From Harmonia axyridis (taxonomy: Eukaryota > Arthropoda > Insecta > Coleoptera > Coccinellidae), in contig NC_059502.1 of assembly GCF_914767665.1 (NCBI RefSeq), positions 61,238,031 to 61,302,030 of the forward strand: DNA of 64,000 nucleotides, read 5' to 3'. The notes under the pieces were generated by a model that saw nothing but the letters and a program-made list of their open reading frames with translations, searched no databases and was not told the DNA's origin. Positions 1 to 12,705 of this stretch are shown piece after piece. Position numbers and translations under genes: made by a program. Within the stretch, counting starts at the first letter, position 1, and each line of letters starts with the position of its first letter.

Positions 1-1080
1 TGGAAATATTTGGAGGGCTTGATAACTTTATCTCCTTTTTGCCATTTGATAGTAGGAGTAGGTTTTGCTGTGATTTTACATCTGAAAGCCGCAGCTTGTC
101 CCTCTTTGATGGTCTGATCTTTCAACGGCTCCAAAAGCGTTGGTTGTTTCTCCATACTAGGAGTTGTAGGTTTAGCTGTTTTAGTTGGAGATGACGGTGT
201 TTGTACCAAACATTCCGCTTCGCATCGAGCTTCACCTGAATTATTGATGGCCACACATTCGTATTTACCGGAATCTTCAGATGTTACTTCAAGTATCAAA
301 AGAGTATGTACCTCGTCTTCTTCCAGAGTCTTGTACCTGATATCAGGTACGATTTTTTTACCATCCTTCAACCAGTAAACGTCTATTGGTTTGGTCCCAT
401 TTATCCTAGCATCGAATCTGACCAACTGGCCGATAGGTGCCGTTGTACTTTGAATCGTTGTGACAAAACTGGGTGGAATCGGTCCTGTTCTACCAGCTCT
501 TCTGCGTTCTTGAACGACCAGATTAGCACTGCATTTCGCTGTGCCTCCACGATTTTCGGCAACAACGCTGAAAACGCCAGAGTCCTCTAAGAAGACTTGT
601 CTGATTTGCAGAATCGATTTTGTGCTGAATGTGTAGACTTTAAGATCCGGTGAGCTTGTTATCGGGAAATCTTCCCTGTACCAGGTTATCTTTGGCAACG
701 GATCTCCATCAAACTCTACTTCGAATTTGGCCGAGTCGTTCTCGAACGCTCTGCATGGTTTGATCTTCTTAGTGAAGAAAGGTGGATTGCTCGGCAATAC
801 TTGACCTTGAACCAGTTTCTCTTGAGTTCTAGCTTTATGTTCTACGTCAGTGGTCTCAGTAGCTGTGATGTTGCGAGTAATCTCCAAATCACCTTGTATT
901 TCTTTTTGTGTTTGTTTTTGTTTGGTCACGTGAACCTCTCTTCCATGTACTGAGGACTCAGTTGGGTCTGGAGGATAAGCTCCTGTTCTTGAGTCTATCT
1001 CCACCTCATTCGTTTGGTATTTGTTATCTCTGTTCACTTTTCTCAGTTGTACTTTGTGCGGGCTAGTTTCTGGTTTTTCT
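1..1080 (-). CDS. sls: sls/kettin exon with Ig32, Ig33 and start of Ig34 (partial)
   Basis: Open from an acceptor (TTTTGCAG) at 1081-1083 to the window edge, entered in phase 2. It begins with about 100 residues of polar, non-Ig sequence rich in Lys, Gln and Glu. Two complete Ig domains follow, with FFTKKIKP and PPSFVTTIQS starts, WYRED and YWLKDG around the strand-C Trp, and EDSG-x-(F/Y) near strand F. A third Ig begins near 150 and is cut by the edge. Unlike the upstream Igs, these have short spacers without the kettin linker motif. That fits the compact Ig tandem at the C-terminal end of kettin, which has 35 Ig domains in Drosophila. The next Ig and a possible kettin stop should lie just beyond position 1. 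Confidence 0.9.
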
Positions 1081-1173
1081 CTGCAAAATGAAATGAAAGA
1101 GGTAAAATGTATCAAATTCATTGATTTTATAACTATATTGGATAAACAAAAAATTACATAATTTGATACTTAC

Positions 1174-1510
1174 AAATTCTCTTGATATTTTTGTGCCATT
1201 CCTTTCGCAACAGAATTTGCAACAACCTTCTCTCCAGGAATAGCAAACTGGTGGTTTGATTCTCTCAATTTTATTTCCTTAGTAATTTGCTCATTCTCTA
1301 ATTCCTGTAATTTACTATAGTATTCTGAACTCTTCTTATTCTTAATGGATTGTTGCCATTCCGTTTCTTGTTCTTTCACTTCTTTAGGCTGAATATGTAT
1401 TCCTTGCATACCACTCTCTCTGAGAGTTGTATTTCTTTCATCGAAGATTTTTTCGAGTTCTGTGTTATGCCTTTCTTTCTGGTATTGAGATAGTTCGAGA
1501 TCATACCATG
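1174..1510 (-). CDS. sls: sls/kettin linker exon, charged helical segment without Ig
   Basis: Encodes about 112 residues with no Ig fold. It starts PWYDLELSQYQKERH and is rich in Glu, Lys, Gln and Leu, consistent with a long helix or short coiled coil. The acceptor is TTTTAG at 1511-1512 and the donor GTAAGT follows 1174. Phase 1 in and phase 2 out match the neighbouring exons. It separates Ig31 from Ig32, so it ends the regular Ig-linker part of kettin. I recognise no binding motif. Confidence 0.85.
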
Positions 1511-2103
1511 CTAAAATATGATTTCATTATTGAAATGAATTGTTAAACAAACCAGATTTGTATATATAAAATAACTCACAAGTATAGGACTCACATAACA
1601 GTAATAATAATAAGAAATGAATAGCATGAACGACATTTACAGAAGGACATACATTAAGAGAAACTCAACACATACATGCACAATGATTTTAAAGATTTGT
1701 TGACAGCATACCTGTGCGCATCCTTGATTATGGTGGAATATCAATATCGTTGAAATCCCAAGCAGCATTGGAAGGAGGAGGGGGAATATGTGTTTGAGGA
1801 TAGTATATTAAATGTGGTTGAGTTAAAGTATTCCAGGTATATGAATATTTGTCAATAAAGCAGTGCATATATAAGGCATAGATATGTGGATCATGGTGCT
1901 TAGAGTGCAATTAAGAAACCAGTATGCATTGTGTTCAACTCATGTATGCAGATCATTATTGTTTACTTGTATGCTATGTTCGCAGATGAAAGTCAGCTAA
2001 ATACATGAGTTTTACGATATAGTCAATGATCTTTCATGTATAAAGAATAAACAAATTCTACTGACTTTCATCTGGTAATGAACTGCCTTGTTCGAATACT
2101 TAC

Positions 2104-2462
2104 GTCTTGGAGAATTTTTCAATACGTTTCTGTAGTCATCATGTCTTGGTACTATTTTCAATTCTGTTTCAGCAATTGCTTCACCAGCTGCGCTGCGAGC
2201 AATCACTTCGACTTTTCCAGTGTCATACTGCCTAGTTTTTGGTATATCCATGTGGTACATTCCGTCGTAGGTCAACTTATAGCGTGCGCCATTGACGATT
2301 GTATGTCCGTTTACTAACCACATAACTCTTGGACGTGGATGGCCTGTGACACGACAACAGAACCTAGCCCATTCTCCTTCTTGCACGATGACAGGTTCAG
2401 GCTGGCTGACAAACACTGGAGCTTGTCTAGGTTTGGATTCTTCTTCTGGTCCTTCAGGTACA
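2104..2462 (-). CDS. sls: sls/kettin exon with Ig31
   Basis: One complete Ig domain (APVFVSQPEPVIVQEGEW start, RVMWLVNGHTI around the core Trp, YDTGKVEVIARS in place of the usual D-x-G-x-Y-x-C). The first Cys of the fold is present (ARFCCRV) but the strand-F Cys is replaced by Val-Ile. The acceptor TTTTCAG lies just above 2462 and the donor GTAAGT just below 2104. Phases are 2 in and 1 out. The short tail after the Ig (RHDDYRNVLKNSPRR) leads into the helical exon at 1174-1510. Confidence 0.9.
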
Positions 2463-2516
2463 CTGAAAACAGGTCACTTAGAAATATGTAATGCTGAATG
2501 TTTGTCGGATACTTAC

Positions 2517-2748
2517 ACTTGCCATGCTGCCTCTAGTTCTCTTATTTTCTCGATACTCTTCATACCCTTAGGCAGTTGAGATTCGTATATGATTCCTGGT
2601 TTTCCGGTTGTTTTTATGATGGCTCTGGTTTCGTCTTGACCGTACAGATTAGTGGCACGACACAAATATTCGCCACTGTCTTCGGGGTATACCCAACCGA
2701 AATTCATGGCGACATAACCGAAATCATAGATGGGAGTGAATCTATTTT
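2517..2748 (-). CDS. sls: sls/kettin exon: second half of Ig30 plus linker
   Basis: Completes the Ig domain begun in the previous exon (YDFGYVAMNFGWVYPEDSGEYLCRATN) and carries the following kettin linker (YESQLPKGMKSIEKIRELE). The Ig fold is interrupted by an intron in the middle, as is also seen for Ig5 and Ig13. Acceptor TTCTTCCAG above 2748. The donor leaves GT as the last two exon bases before GTAAGT, giving phase 2, which matches the next exon. Confidence 0.9.
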
Positions 2749-4306
2749 CTGGAAGAAAAAAATTACTATCAATATAGGAAATTCACAAAAAATAGTTGTT
2801 CAACACTTCTCTTTGCTTGAACTAATGAATTTTGTAGGTATATGAATTACAGAATCTAATTAATTTAGGGCTCAAAAAATTAGAACTCTACTTTTCGACA
2901 AAAACTTTTAGTAAGTGAATCCCAGAAATTTGAAATTTTGAATAGGAATAAAAAGATGAATATAAGATAGTATCGAACATTTCTTACAATTTTGTTGTAT
3001 GTATTTATATGTGAGTTAAACAAATAATAGTATATTTGCAGGTCTGAATTGAATATAAAGTGAGACTTCCCTACCAAACTTCGTGATGAAATTTTTCTAC
3101 CTTAATCTGAGTGTGTGTAGTTATTGAATTTGTGAAAGTAAACTTGGTGAAATAAATTCCTTACTTTGTATTCTTTGTTTTTAATTACATGTTTCAAAGT
3201 ACAGATGTTCACAAGCGGTTGTGTTTCCAAAAGAATCAGGTGATAAGTAATAATCCACTATTAATTTAATAAAATTTTGCTAATTTGAAACAATCTTGCA
3301 TAATAAAATTATTGAGGGAAAGTTCAGATACAGAAATCAATAATAGTTCTTATATATCATCAAGGGTAAAAGTGTGATTTGTTGTGGCGATACTCAAAAT
3401 TGGATAAATAAAAATTTCATTCCTGTAACTTGATCTTTACCGATCAAGGATAAATTTGAGAGAATAAAATAAGATTAACACAATTTCGAAAATTACAACA
3501 AAAGTAAATTTCTGTGGTTGCTAGTTCTGTGACGCAAAAAATATTCGACAATTCAAAAATTTAATTGTCAGAATCATTCAGTGCCTGGTACTTTGATTTC
3601 TTAATGAGAAATACTTTATTAAAAACTATTCTGAAATGTTAAAGATAATATCTACTGGCTTATCCTTGTAGATTAGCAAATAAATTAAAAAAAGTTCAAC
3701 AGGTTGGTATTGGAATACCATTATGAATTCATAACTAAATATGAAATTTGGACTAAAATTAGGCAATGTATGTAGAAGTTACTTTTTATGTGGGGTAGCA
3801 GAATGAATAGTTCGTCTGCAAAAACTCAAAGGAAGAAAAAAATAAATTCAATTTTGAGATTAAATTCTGTTCAATGTAGCATATAATGAGCAAAATTCTT
3901 CCAATGATGGTGCAACAGAAATGAAGAAGTAAGAGGTCAATGCAAAATTTGTTGCAAACTTTATCAAATTTGTCCAAAATGTTATTGAACTGGTAAATGA
4001 ATGAAAAAGAATTTGTATAATACAACCTGACATAAATGTAATTTTACCACTGATACTTTTTATCATTTTTATCATTTCTAACCTAACCTTACGTAATTCC
4101 TACAAACAGCTGAGTTAAAAGTCTTATGGTACCCTCATTGTGAACTGATATTCATAAGTTAGATATTTTCCAATGCTTGCGGATGATAATGATTTGCAGA
4201 GATTCGAGTTTTTAATAATTTCTCAAATATATCTTGATCTTTCGTACAAAACTTTTTCTTTTGTTGAGTATGATGATAAGTTTTTTTTGTTGAAAATTGT
4301 ACTTAC
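2749..4306 (-). other. intron, no recognised content
   Basis: A 1.56 kb AT-rich intron between the two exons of Ig30. I see no exon, RNA gene or transposase similarity. The short ORFs have no recognisable domains and look like chance. Confidence 0.6.
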
Positions 4307-6194
4307 TATGAGAAAGTGGTTTTCCGTTGAAGAACCATTCCACTTTCATATTCGGATCACCAACAGGAGCCAATTGACATTCGAACTTGGTGGTGTTCAT
4401 CTCTACCAGTTCTGTTTGGTCTTGAATCTGTGTGACGAATCTTGGCGGTTGTTTTTTATCGACATCGTATAAATCTTCTTCAGTCAGATGGATCTCGGAG
4501 GTATACTTTTTGATGGCAGCCTCCATTTGCATGAGAGTCTCAGACTTCTTCATTCCCTTCGGAACTTGATTTTGCAGAATAATGTTTGGTAATTTTTTAC
4601 ACGAAACACTGGCTCTGGTGAAGTCTTCACCGTGATCGTTAACAGCCCTACATACGTATTCACCGGCATCATCAGAATAGAAATAGGAAATATCCAATGA
4701 TACAAAACCTAAGTCGTAGATGTTCTTGTACCGACTACCTGATGGCAAAGGTTTACCATTTCTGTACCATTCGACCCTCAACCTGGGATCGTCCTTGGGT
4801 TCAACACGACATTCGAAGTGGACTGTTTCCGATTCCTCAACAGTCGATGATTGGATTTGAGTTATGAATTTGGGTTTCGTGAAAACCTTTTCTTCTTGTG
4901 GTGTTGTTGGGACAGGACCACGTTCAAGCTCTTTGAGTTTTTCTGCACTAATTCCAGAAGGAAGCTGAGATTCAAAATCGATATTCCTCTTAGACTTGGA
5001 TGTGACTGTAGCTTTAGTGATGGCAGAACCCCATTTATTGGTGGCTTTGCAGATGTATTCACCAGCATCTCTTGCGTACGTGTAGTCGATGTCTAGTGAG
5101 ATAAACCCAAAATCGTTGATTTGATGGACTCTCGACCCAGTAGCGAAAGGTCTTCCATTATGGTACCATTCGATACGCATGGACGAATCGTTTGTAGGTT
5201 CTACCCTGCAATCGAAATGTACAGGTCCGCCTTCAGGGACGTCAACGTTATCCTTGATTTCAACAATGAACTTTGGCGGATTTGGTTTCTCTTCCTCCGG
5301 CATTATTTCGTCCCGTTTGTAGAGAGTTTCTTCCAGTCTTTGGATACTCTCTGTTCCAGATCTGAAGCTAGACGGTAATTGTGGTTCTAATATGATACCT
5401 TGTCTTCCTTTCACTTGCAGCTTGCACGAGACTGTCGCTTCTCCATGCTTGTTGGTAGCCTTGCAAGTGTAAAATCCTGAGTCCCTCTGATAAACGCCGG
5501 CAACTTCAAGTATTACAAAACCGAAATCGTTGATGGTCTTGATGCGTGATCCAGACCATAGAGCTTTGCCGTTGTGGAACCATTCGACTCTCATGCTTGG
5601 GTCGTTGATGGGTGTCAACCTGCATTCGAAATGAGCCAAGGAGTTCTCGATCAAAGTCAAATCAGATGGATTTGTTATGAACTCTGGTGGTTTTCCCGTA
5701 TCATCTTCTGGTGATGGTTGTGAAGGTATAGCTCCCAGACCTTCCAGTTCGGCAATTCTGTCAATGGTACCTTCCATACCTTTAGGCAGTTGGGATTCGA
5801 GTATGATGTTACGCTTGCCTTGTATTTTCATGGAAGCGGTTGTTACAGCTTCTCCATATTCGTTGAAAGCTCTGCAGGAGTACTCGCCAGAATCCTCTGG
5901 ATATACTGGGGATATTTCAAGAATCACGAAGCCGAAGTCACAGAAGGTTCTGAATCTGGAACCAGTTCTGAGCGATTTACCGTTCCAGAACCACTCGACT
6001 TTGAGTTTTGGATCGTCTGTTGGTATCAACCTGGCTTCGAAATGAGCGCTTTCTCCTTCTCTGAGATTGTCTATGTTGGATAATGGCACAGTGAATACTG
6101 GAGCCTTTCCTTTCTCCTCTACTGTTTTCTCTTCGCGTTGTCGTATCATTGAATCTTCTAAAGTTTGTATTTTCTCTAGACCTCCCTCCATGCC
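4307..6194 (-). CDS. sls: sls/kettin exon with Ig26-Ig29 and start of Ig30
   Basis: A 629-codon exon holding four complete Ig domains (starts APVFTVPLSN, PPEFITNPSD, PPKFIVEIKD, KPKFITQIQS) and the first half of a fifth (PPRFVTQIQDQ). They are separated by ~35-residue linkers with the SQLPxGMxxxxxxLE pattern. Most domains keep the strand-F Cys, while the strand-B Cys varies (HFEARL in the first, HFECRL or HFECRV in the next ones). Family knowledge: kettin Ig-linker units follow the actin helix and bind thin filaments. The acceptor TTTTTCAG lies above 6194 (phase 0). The exon ends A|GTAAGT (phase 1). Confidence 0.95.
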
Positions 6195-6248
6195 CTGAAA
6201 AATTGAAGAAAAAAACTGTAATCAGATCAAGACAGCTTCCCAAGGGCC

Positions 6249-6690
6249 AGTTGGAAATTAATAATAGTTATTTATAATACAAGTGCAGAAGGCATTGATA
6301 TTCTTCCACGAGTTCAAAATTCAAAAACGAGCCGCGAAGTGGCGAGTTTTGGAATGAACGAGTGGTAGAATGAGCCTTCTGTACGAGTATTATACATTAT
6401 TTTTTCTAATTCATTGCATTTTTATTGAAATTAATGAAATATTTCCATAAATATCATTTAGTGATTTTTGCATTGAAAATGTTGGTTGGCAGAACTGATT
6501 CCTTTAAGGCAAATTGATGAATTGACAGATAAAGCCGTGGCGGAAAGTTCGGAGTACCAACATATAATAATGAAATATAACTATGAAAACTGTGCGTTTC
6601 TGATATATTCTCGCACGATTTTGTTCTACAAGATGTGGAAGAATGAACGGAATAACCACAGAATTAGAGAAAAACAATTCTACACAAACA
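6249..6690 (+). repeat. unclassified dispersed repeat, copy A, with a ~65-residue ORF
   Basis: Nearly the same sequence recurs in opposite orientation at 25030-25436. Over about 200 bases of the shared ORF I count five substitutions, so the copies are recent. The conserved stretch reads ...LRQIDELTDKAVAESS... then YQHII-KYN-ENCAF, and continues to NNHRIREK. One end contains imperfect palindromic segments around TGCAGAAGGC and GCCTTCTGTAC. It lies in the intron between kettin Ig25 and Ig26. I cannot assign it to a transposon class. Confidence 0.7.
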
Positions 6691-7074
6691 ATAAAAAATT
6701 AATCAAAAAATTGAAGAAACTGTTTCATATTTATTTGATTTTGTTCTTGTTTGTATATACAGGGAGTTTCAGGTTCAATGGACTAGTTTAGTGATATTGA
6801 TAATACTATATTTGACACGATAGAATTAAAATATAGAGCAGAACTGATAAATCAGTGAAAAAATTTTGAAAATCCATCAATAAATGACTGAGAAATATAT
6901 TATTTAAATTTACGTATTTTAGCGCGAAACGTCTTTGGTCTGTGACGTCACGGCTCTTGCCTGTGATCGCTACACCATAAATTATATTTAAATACTTAGC
7001 CGCGCCAAGGCTCTCGCGCCGTTTGTAGTTGTACAGTGTAGTTTTAACTCGAGTTTTGTTTTTATGTCACCATA

Positions 7075-7202
7075 ATGGAAGAAGGCTTCGTGAAAGGACA
7101 AAGTGACAATTTGCCTAAAATAGATGTATTCGCAGTAATGGAGTTTTTTTCTTCAAATCCATCTTATGTCAGTGCAGAAATAAAAAGAGTTAAACTTTTC
7201 AA
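7075..7202 (+). CDS. orphan first exon of a repeat-associated gene on the opposite strand
   Basis: On the plus strand an ATG in good context opens 42 codons (MEEGFVKGQSDNLPKIDVFA...) that run into a clean donor, AA|GTAAGT. A GC-rich segment (7000-7025) just upstream could be a promoter. From memory, this N-terminus resembles the first exon of a protein family amplified in insect genomes and linked to SWIM-zinc/YqaJ-like nucleases. That recollection is unverified. I find no second exon before 7.99 kb, so it is probably a stranded fragment of a mobile element inside the sls intron. Confidence 0.4.
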
Positions 7203-7994
7203 GTAAGTATCTACCTTTGAGTTTGCTTCATCATTATTCAACTTATAACGATGATTCATTTAAAAAACGTTTCATAAACAGTTTGTAGTTGAGTACTGGT
7301 TGTTGAAGTCTATCAATGGCAAAACATATTTATGTGAGGAGTAAAAGTAAAAAGAGAAAAAAGTAATTTATATGTATGTATATAGTAAGTTATTTCAGCC
7401 ATCGTGTAACGAACAAAACACGACACAAACGGCACAAGTGATTGCACACCAATGAATTCGTAAGCACTCTGCGTATACCAGTCGTCTAGTGTGTGAAGTC
7501 ACGACACTCACACGTACTATGAAATTATTCTTCCAAACGCAACTTCAAAGTCCCATAACTTTTTCATTTCTAGAGATATTTCAATGATTCTTCCACATTT
7601 TTGTTTCATTTTACTTAAATTTTTAGAATTAATTCTTAACAAAAAAATGAAAACTAGTTCATTACCTATAAGACGATTCTAGAGAACGCTGCCTATTTGA
7701 AATCTAAAAATTCAGAACATGATATTCTTCGGATGCCGGAAAAATATTTTAGATTAATAGGGAATAACGAACAATATCACATTCCGAATTTTCGGATTTC
7801 AAATAAGCTTCGTTCTCCAAAAACGTCTAATACGCAGTTGAATTTGAAAACACCAATATTTCTTTTGCTAAAGCTTGGTATCAGCTGTTTATCTATATAT
7901 TTTTTGTCTTAATTGATATTTATACCAAAATTTTTTCTAAAATTATCTTATTTTTTTTATCTACTGTTGAAAATAAAAAAATATTTCTGCTTAC

Positions 7995-10753
7995 CCGCGG
8001 TAGTTGCGAGTCCAAGATCAAATTCGTCTTCGATACGCATTTCATCGTAGCCTTAGTAGAATCCTCTCCGTACTTGTTACGAGCTCTACATTCATAAACT
8101 CCTGAATTCTCTTCATAACAATACAATATGTCCAAGATTACGATACCGAAATCGTGGAAGGTGCGATATCTGTGACCATGTGGCAATTTTTTACCATTGT
8201 AATACCATTCCACCACCAAATCAGGATCGGTGACTGGTGTTAAACGGGCCTCGAAGTGGGCGCTTTGGCCTTCAACTAACTTTGTGATATCTTGGATCTG
8301 AGTGATGAATTTGGGAGGTTCCGCAACGGGAGTTGGTAACGGTTGGGCTTGTTGTCCTTGAAGACTCTCCAACTCCCTAATTCTAGCCAAAGATTCGGGT
8401 TGTAGACTCTCAGAGAATACACCGCCCTTACCATGGGCAGAAATAGTTGCTCGTGTGAAATCTTCTCCATATTTGTTGCTTGCGCGACAGACATACTCTC
8501 CAGAATCGTGATTTTGAATATAAGAAATATCTAGTACTACGAAACCAAAGTCGGATACAGATTTTATCCTTGAAGATTGTAGAATTGGTTGTCCATTATG
8601 GAACCACTCAACTTTCAAATTAGGATCATTGACCGGCGTCAAGGTACATTCGAAATGTGCCGATTGGCCATCTTTAAGACCAACAATATCTTTGATTTGT
8701 GTTGTGAATTTAGGAGCTTCCCCATGAATCTTCTCAGAACATCTGAGAGTAACATCTTGTGTGGCAGTTCCCCATTTATTTGTAGCTTTGCAGGTGAAAG
8801 TTCCAGAGTCCTCAATCTTTGTTCCTAGTACTTCCAGAACAACCATGCCGAACGCGTGAACAGTTCGGAATCTATGTGAAGCCTCGATGGTCTTACCATT
8901 GTAGAACCATTCTACTTTCATGCTCTGATCGCCGATTGGAGTCAAACCAGCTTCGAAGTGAGCGATTTCTCCTTCTGTCAGATTCGTCAAGTCAGTGAAT
9001 TCTGAAGTGAATACTGGAGCGTGTCCTTCATCTGACTCAGCCATCGGAATCTCAGGCCTATTGAGAGAATCTTCGAGATTCTGTATTTTCTCAAGTCCTT
9101 CTTGTCCTTTAGGATGTTGGGTGCGCTCAATGAGATTCGCTTTAGAGGTGCAGTAAATTGTTGTGGAAGTGAAGGCTTCTCCTGCTTTGTTGGTAGCTTT
9201 GCAAGTGTATATTCCTTGGTCACGTTCATAGACATCTGTTAAATCTAAGGTGACGAATCCGAAGTCACTGGTGAGTTTGAATCTGGAACCGTGTTCTAAC
9301 GATTTTCCGTTGAAGAACCATTCGATTTTCATATTGGGATCTTCTTTAGGCTCAACAGTTCCCTCCAGATGCAGAGGTTGGCCTTCTCCTAAATGGAACT
9401 CAGGGTTCAGTGGAACGGTCCATATGGGTTTAGGATATGCACTTTCACCCACAGATTCTGACCGTTTGTATTTATCCATGTATGCTTGTTCTACTTGCTC
9501 CACAGCTTCCAGTCCCATCTTTCCTTGTGGATGTTGTGTATCGAAGAAGAGATTAGATTTTCCAGTACAACGTAACGAACCAGAAGTAGTGCATGAGCCT
9601 TTGCTGTTAGTGGCTTTACATGTGTATATTCCAGAATCTTCTTCGTATGAGTGAGTTATGTCTAAAGCGACATAGCCAAAATCGTAAGTAGATTTGTACC
9701 TAGAACCACTAGGTAATGGTTTTCCATTTACAAACCATTCAATTTTCAATGTTGGATCTTTAGAAGGCTCCACATTACATTCGAAGTGAACTGAATCACC
9801 CTCCGTACATTCCACGTTATTCAAATGAGTGATGAACATTGGAAGCTCGTATGTAGGTTCTGGAGCTTCTGGTCGACCTTCAGGTGTCCTCTCTAAATCC
9901 TCAAGTTTTGGTATGGCCTCTGGATGTAATGTTTGTCCAAGAAGCCAATGTTTATCTTCAATTTTGAGTGTGCACGTTGAAATTGCCTCACCCATCAAAT
10001 TGGTAGCTTTGCAAGTATAAATAGCTGAATCATCTGATCTGAGACCATTGATGGCAAGTGTCACTAAACCAAAATCAAATGTACTTCTCAATCTGGTACC
10101 GGTATTGAGTGACACTCCATTTTTGAACCATTCTACTTTCAAATGTGGATCGGATCGTGGTTCTACCTGAGCTTCCAAATAAACATGTTGACCTTCGACC
10201 AATTTGTCGTAGCTCTTCAAATGAGTAGTGAAAACTGGTGGTTGTTGAGGTGTAGTGTCGACAAACATTTCAGGTACTTTATTCATGTCAGCTTCTTTCT
10301 GCTGAATCTTCTGCCAAGCATCAGGTTGAAGAGGTTCACCCATTATGTTTGACCTAGATTTGACCTTCATCGAAATGGACGAAACTGCTTCTCCAGCCTT
10401 GTTGATTGCTTTGCACATGTATACTCCAGAGTCATTGGGTACAGTGGACATAATATCCAAGGTCACAAAACCGAAATCATGGGTGACTTTGAATCTGGAT
10501 CCTAACTTCAGTTCAACTCCATTAACGTACCATTCAAATCTTAGGTTAGGATCTCCAACGGGCACAACACGAGCTTCGAAATGGGCATGTTGCCCTTCCC
10601 AAAGTTCTGTTGGTCCGTTAAGGAGCTGGGTGAAGAAAGGTTTCTCGAATTCACGATCAGGTTCTTCCTCTCTGGGAGCCAAAGGTTGCTCCAGCTGTTG
10701 GATGCGTCTTTGAGCTTCAGGATGCTGACTCTCGAGTTGAATGCTGGCTTTGG
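7995..10753 (-). CDS. sls: sls/kettin exon with Ig19-Ig25
   Basis: The largest kettin exon (about 920 codons). Seven Ig domains start at KPFFTQLLNG, PPVFTTHLKS, LPMFITHLNN, KPIWTVPLNP, APVFTSEFTD, APKFTTQIKD and PPKFITQIQD. Spacing is about 130-140 residues, set by the ~35-residue kettin linkers. Ig23 to Ig24 is an exception, with a linker shrunk to about ten residues (RCSEKIHGE). Acceptor CTTTACAG above 10753 (phase 1). Donor CGCGG|GTAAGC (phase 0), which reads directly into GMEGGLEKIQ of the next exon. Confidence 0.95.
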
Positions 10754-10824
10754 CTGTAAAGAAAAGTCAAGTGTTATGATGATATATTATATGGAAATGA
10801 GATGAAAATAAGAGTTTGACTTAC

Positions 10825-12423
10825 TTTTGATTTTCATTGATGCAGTGGTTACGGCTTCTCCCAAGGGATTTGAAGCTTTGCACATGTAAACTCCTTGATC
10901 TTCATCACGTACGTGGGTTATATCGAGAGATACGAAACCAAAATCATGTACTTTAGTAATACGGGAGCTGTCTTCGATTGGTTTTTCATTTCTGAACCAT
11001 TCAACTTTGAGAGTAGGATCTCCAACCGGAATGAGTCTGCATTCGAAATGAGCTGTTTCAGCTTCATGTATATAATCGATGTTCTGTAATGGTTGGGTGA
11101 ATACAGGTCTTTGGCGAGTTGCTGGTTCTTCATAGTCAGGGCGTTTGTATGGTTGGTGTTCCTCAAGCTGACGAATTTTGTCTAAACCTTCAGGTCTTTG
11201 CGATTCCAGAATAATATTATCTCTGGATATAACTCTAAGATTTGTAGAAGATTTGCATTCTCCAAGTTGATTGAAGGCTTTAACTGTATATTCTCCAGCA
11301 TCTTCTGGTACAGCATGTCCAATATCTAATGCAATATAACCGAAATCGAATGTGGTATGGAATCTGGAAGCTGACTGCAATGGTTTTCCATTGTGATAGA
11401 ACTCTATTTTTAGATTCGAGTCGTTTATTGGTTCAATTTGAGCCTCGAAATGGGCTGTTTGACCCTCATATATCTCTGTGGTTCCTCGCAGCTCAGCTGT
11501 AAATCTAGGTGGTGTTGGTATAGGTTCATCTACCTCCAAACGTGTTGGATGTCCTTGTGCTTCCAATTCTCTTATTTTTTCGAGACCTTCCGGGTGGTGT
11601 GTATCTAAAATGATTCCTTTTCTTCCACCTACTCTGATAGTGCATGTATTCACAGCTTCACCAACCAAGTTGGTAGCCTTACACATATAGGTACCACTGT
11701 CCTCTGGATAGGTATATAGTACGTCTAATGCAACGTAACCGAAATCGTGTGTTGTTCTGAATCTGTGACCAGCTCTAAGTTTCACACCATTCACGAACCA
11801 ATCGATCTTCAAATTTGCATCGTTTATTGGCTCAACTCGGCATTCTAAATGAGCATGTTCTCCCTCTTTCAAATTTTCCAAACTCATAAGTGGTGTCAAA
11901 AAGACTGGTTTCTGAGGAGCTTGCTCTACTTCTTCCTTTTTAGGTCTTTCGTAGCTTTCAAGGTCTCTGATTTTCTTGAGTCTTTGCTCATCGAGTGTTC
12001 CTAATTCTAAGCCACTCTTGGCTTTTACGGATATAGCTGCTGTTGTCACAGCTTCACCGACAGCATTCCTTGCTTTGCACATGTAAGTTCCGGAGTCTTC
12101 AGCATACGCATAGAGAATATCCAATGCTACGTAACCGAAATCGTAAGTTGTTTTGAATCTGTGTCCAGTCAGAATAGGTCTTCCGTTGCAGAACCATTCT
12201 ACTTTCATGGTAGGATCATTCACGGGTGTTAGAGTGGCCTCTAAGTGAGCGCTGGATCCTTCACCTAGATTTTCGATATTCTTCAGTCCCCTACCAAACT
12301 GAGGCTTTTCCAAGAGAACTGCTTCATCTCTCGATACACGTTTGTATTTAGATTCGTCTTCTAAGTAGTGGATTTTATCCAGTGCTCCTTCATGTTGAGT
12401 ATCTCTGATGATAGAGGCTCTCG
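10825..12423 (-). CDS. sls: sls/kettin exon with Ig15-Ig18
   Basis: Starts with a full kettin linker (TQHEGALDKIHYLED) and holds four Ig domains (starts KPQFGRGLKN, KPVFLTPLMS, PPRFTAELRG, RPVFTQPLQN). Ig17 ends YTVKAFN, so it lacks the strand-F Cys and, with HFEAQIEP, also the strand-B Cys. Its fold must rely on the hydrophobic core. Phase 1 in (TTTCTTTCAG acceptor) and phase 1 out (A|GTAAGT). Confidence 0.95.
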
Positions 12424-12705
12424 CTGAAAGAAATATTTCAATGAATTGGAGGTGGATTACAAAACAAAAAAGTGAATAGAATTAATTTTCAAATTGTTAC
12501 TATATGTCAGAATCAGTCAATAATATAATAAGTAACAAGAAGGATGAACATAGGGACGATTCCTATTATTGTTTGAGATCGAAAGCGTTTTTTGCTATGA
12601 AGGTGATGTGAAAGTTGTGTGGGACTTTCACCTCACTAAAAAAATACCTGAATGATTAAATCCTGGTAGTTCATTGGTAAAATTTATATACTGAAAATCA
12701 CTTAC

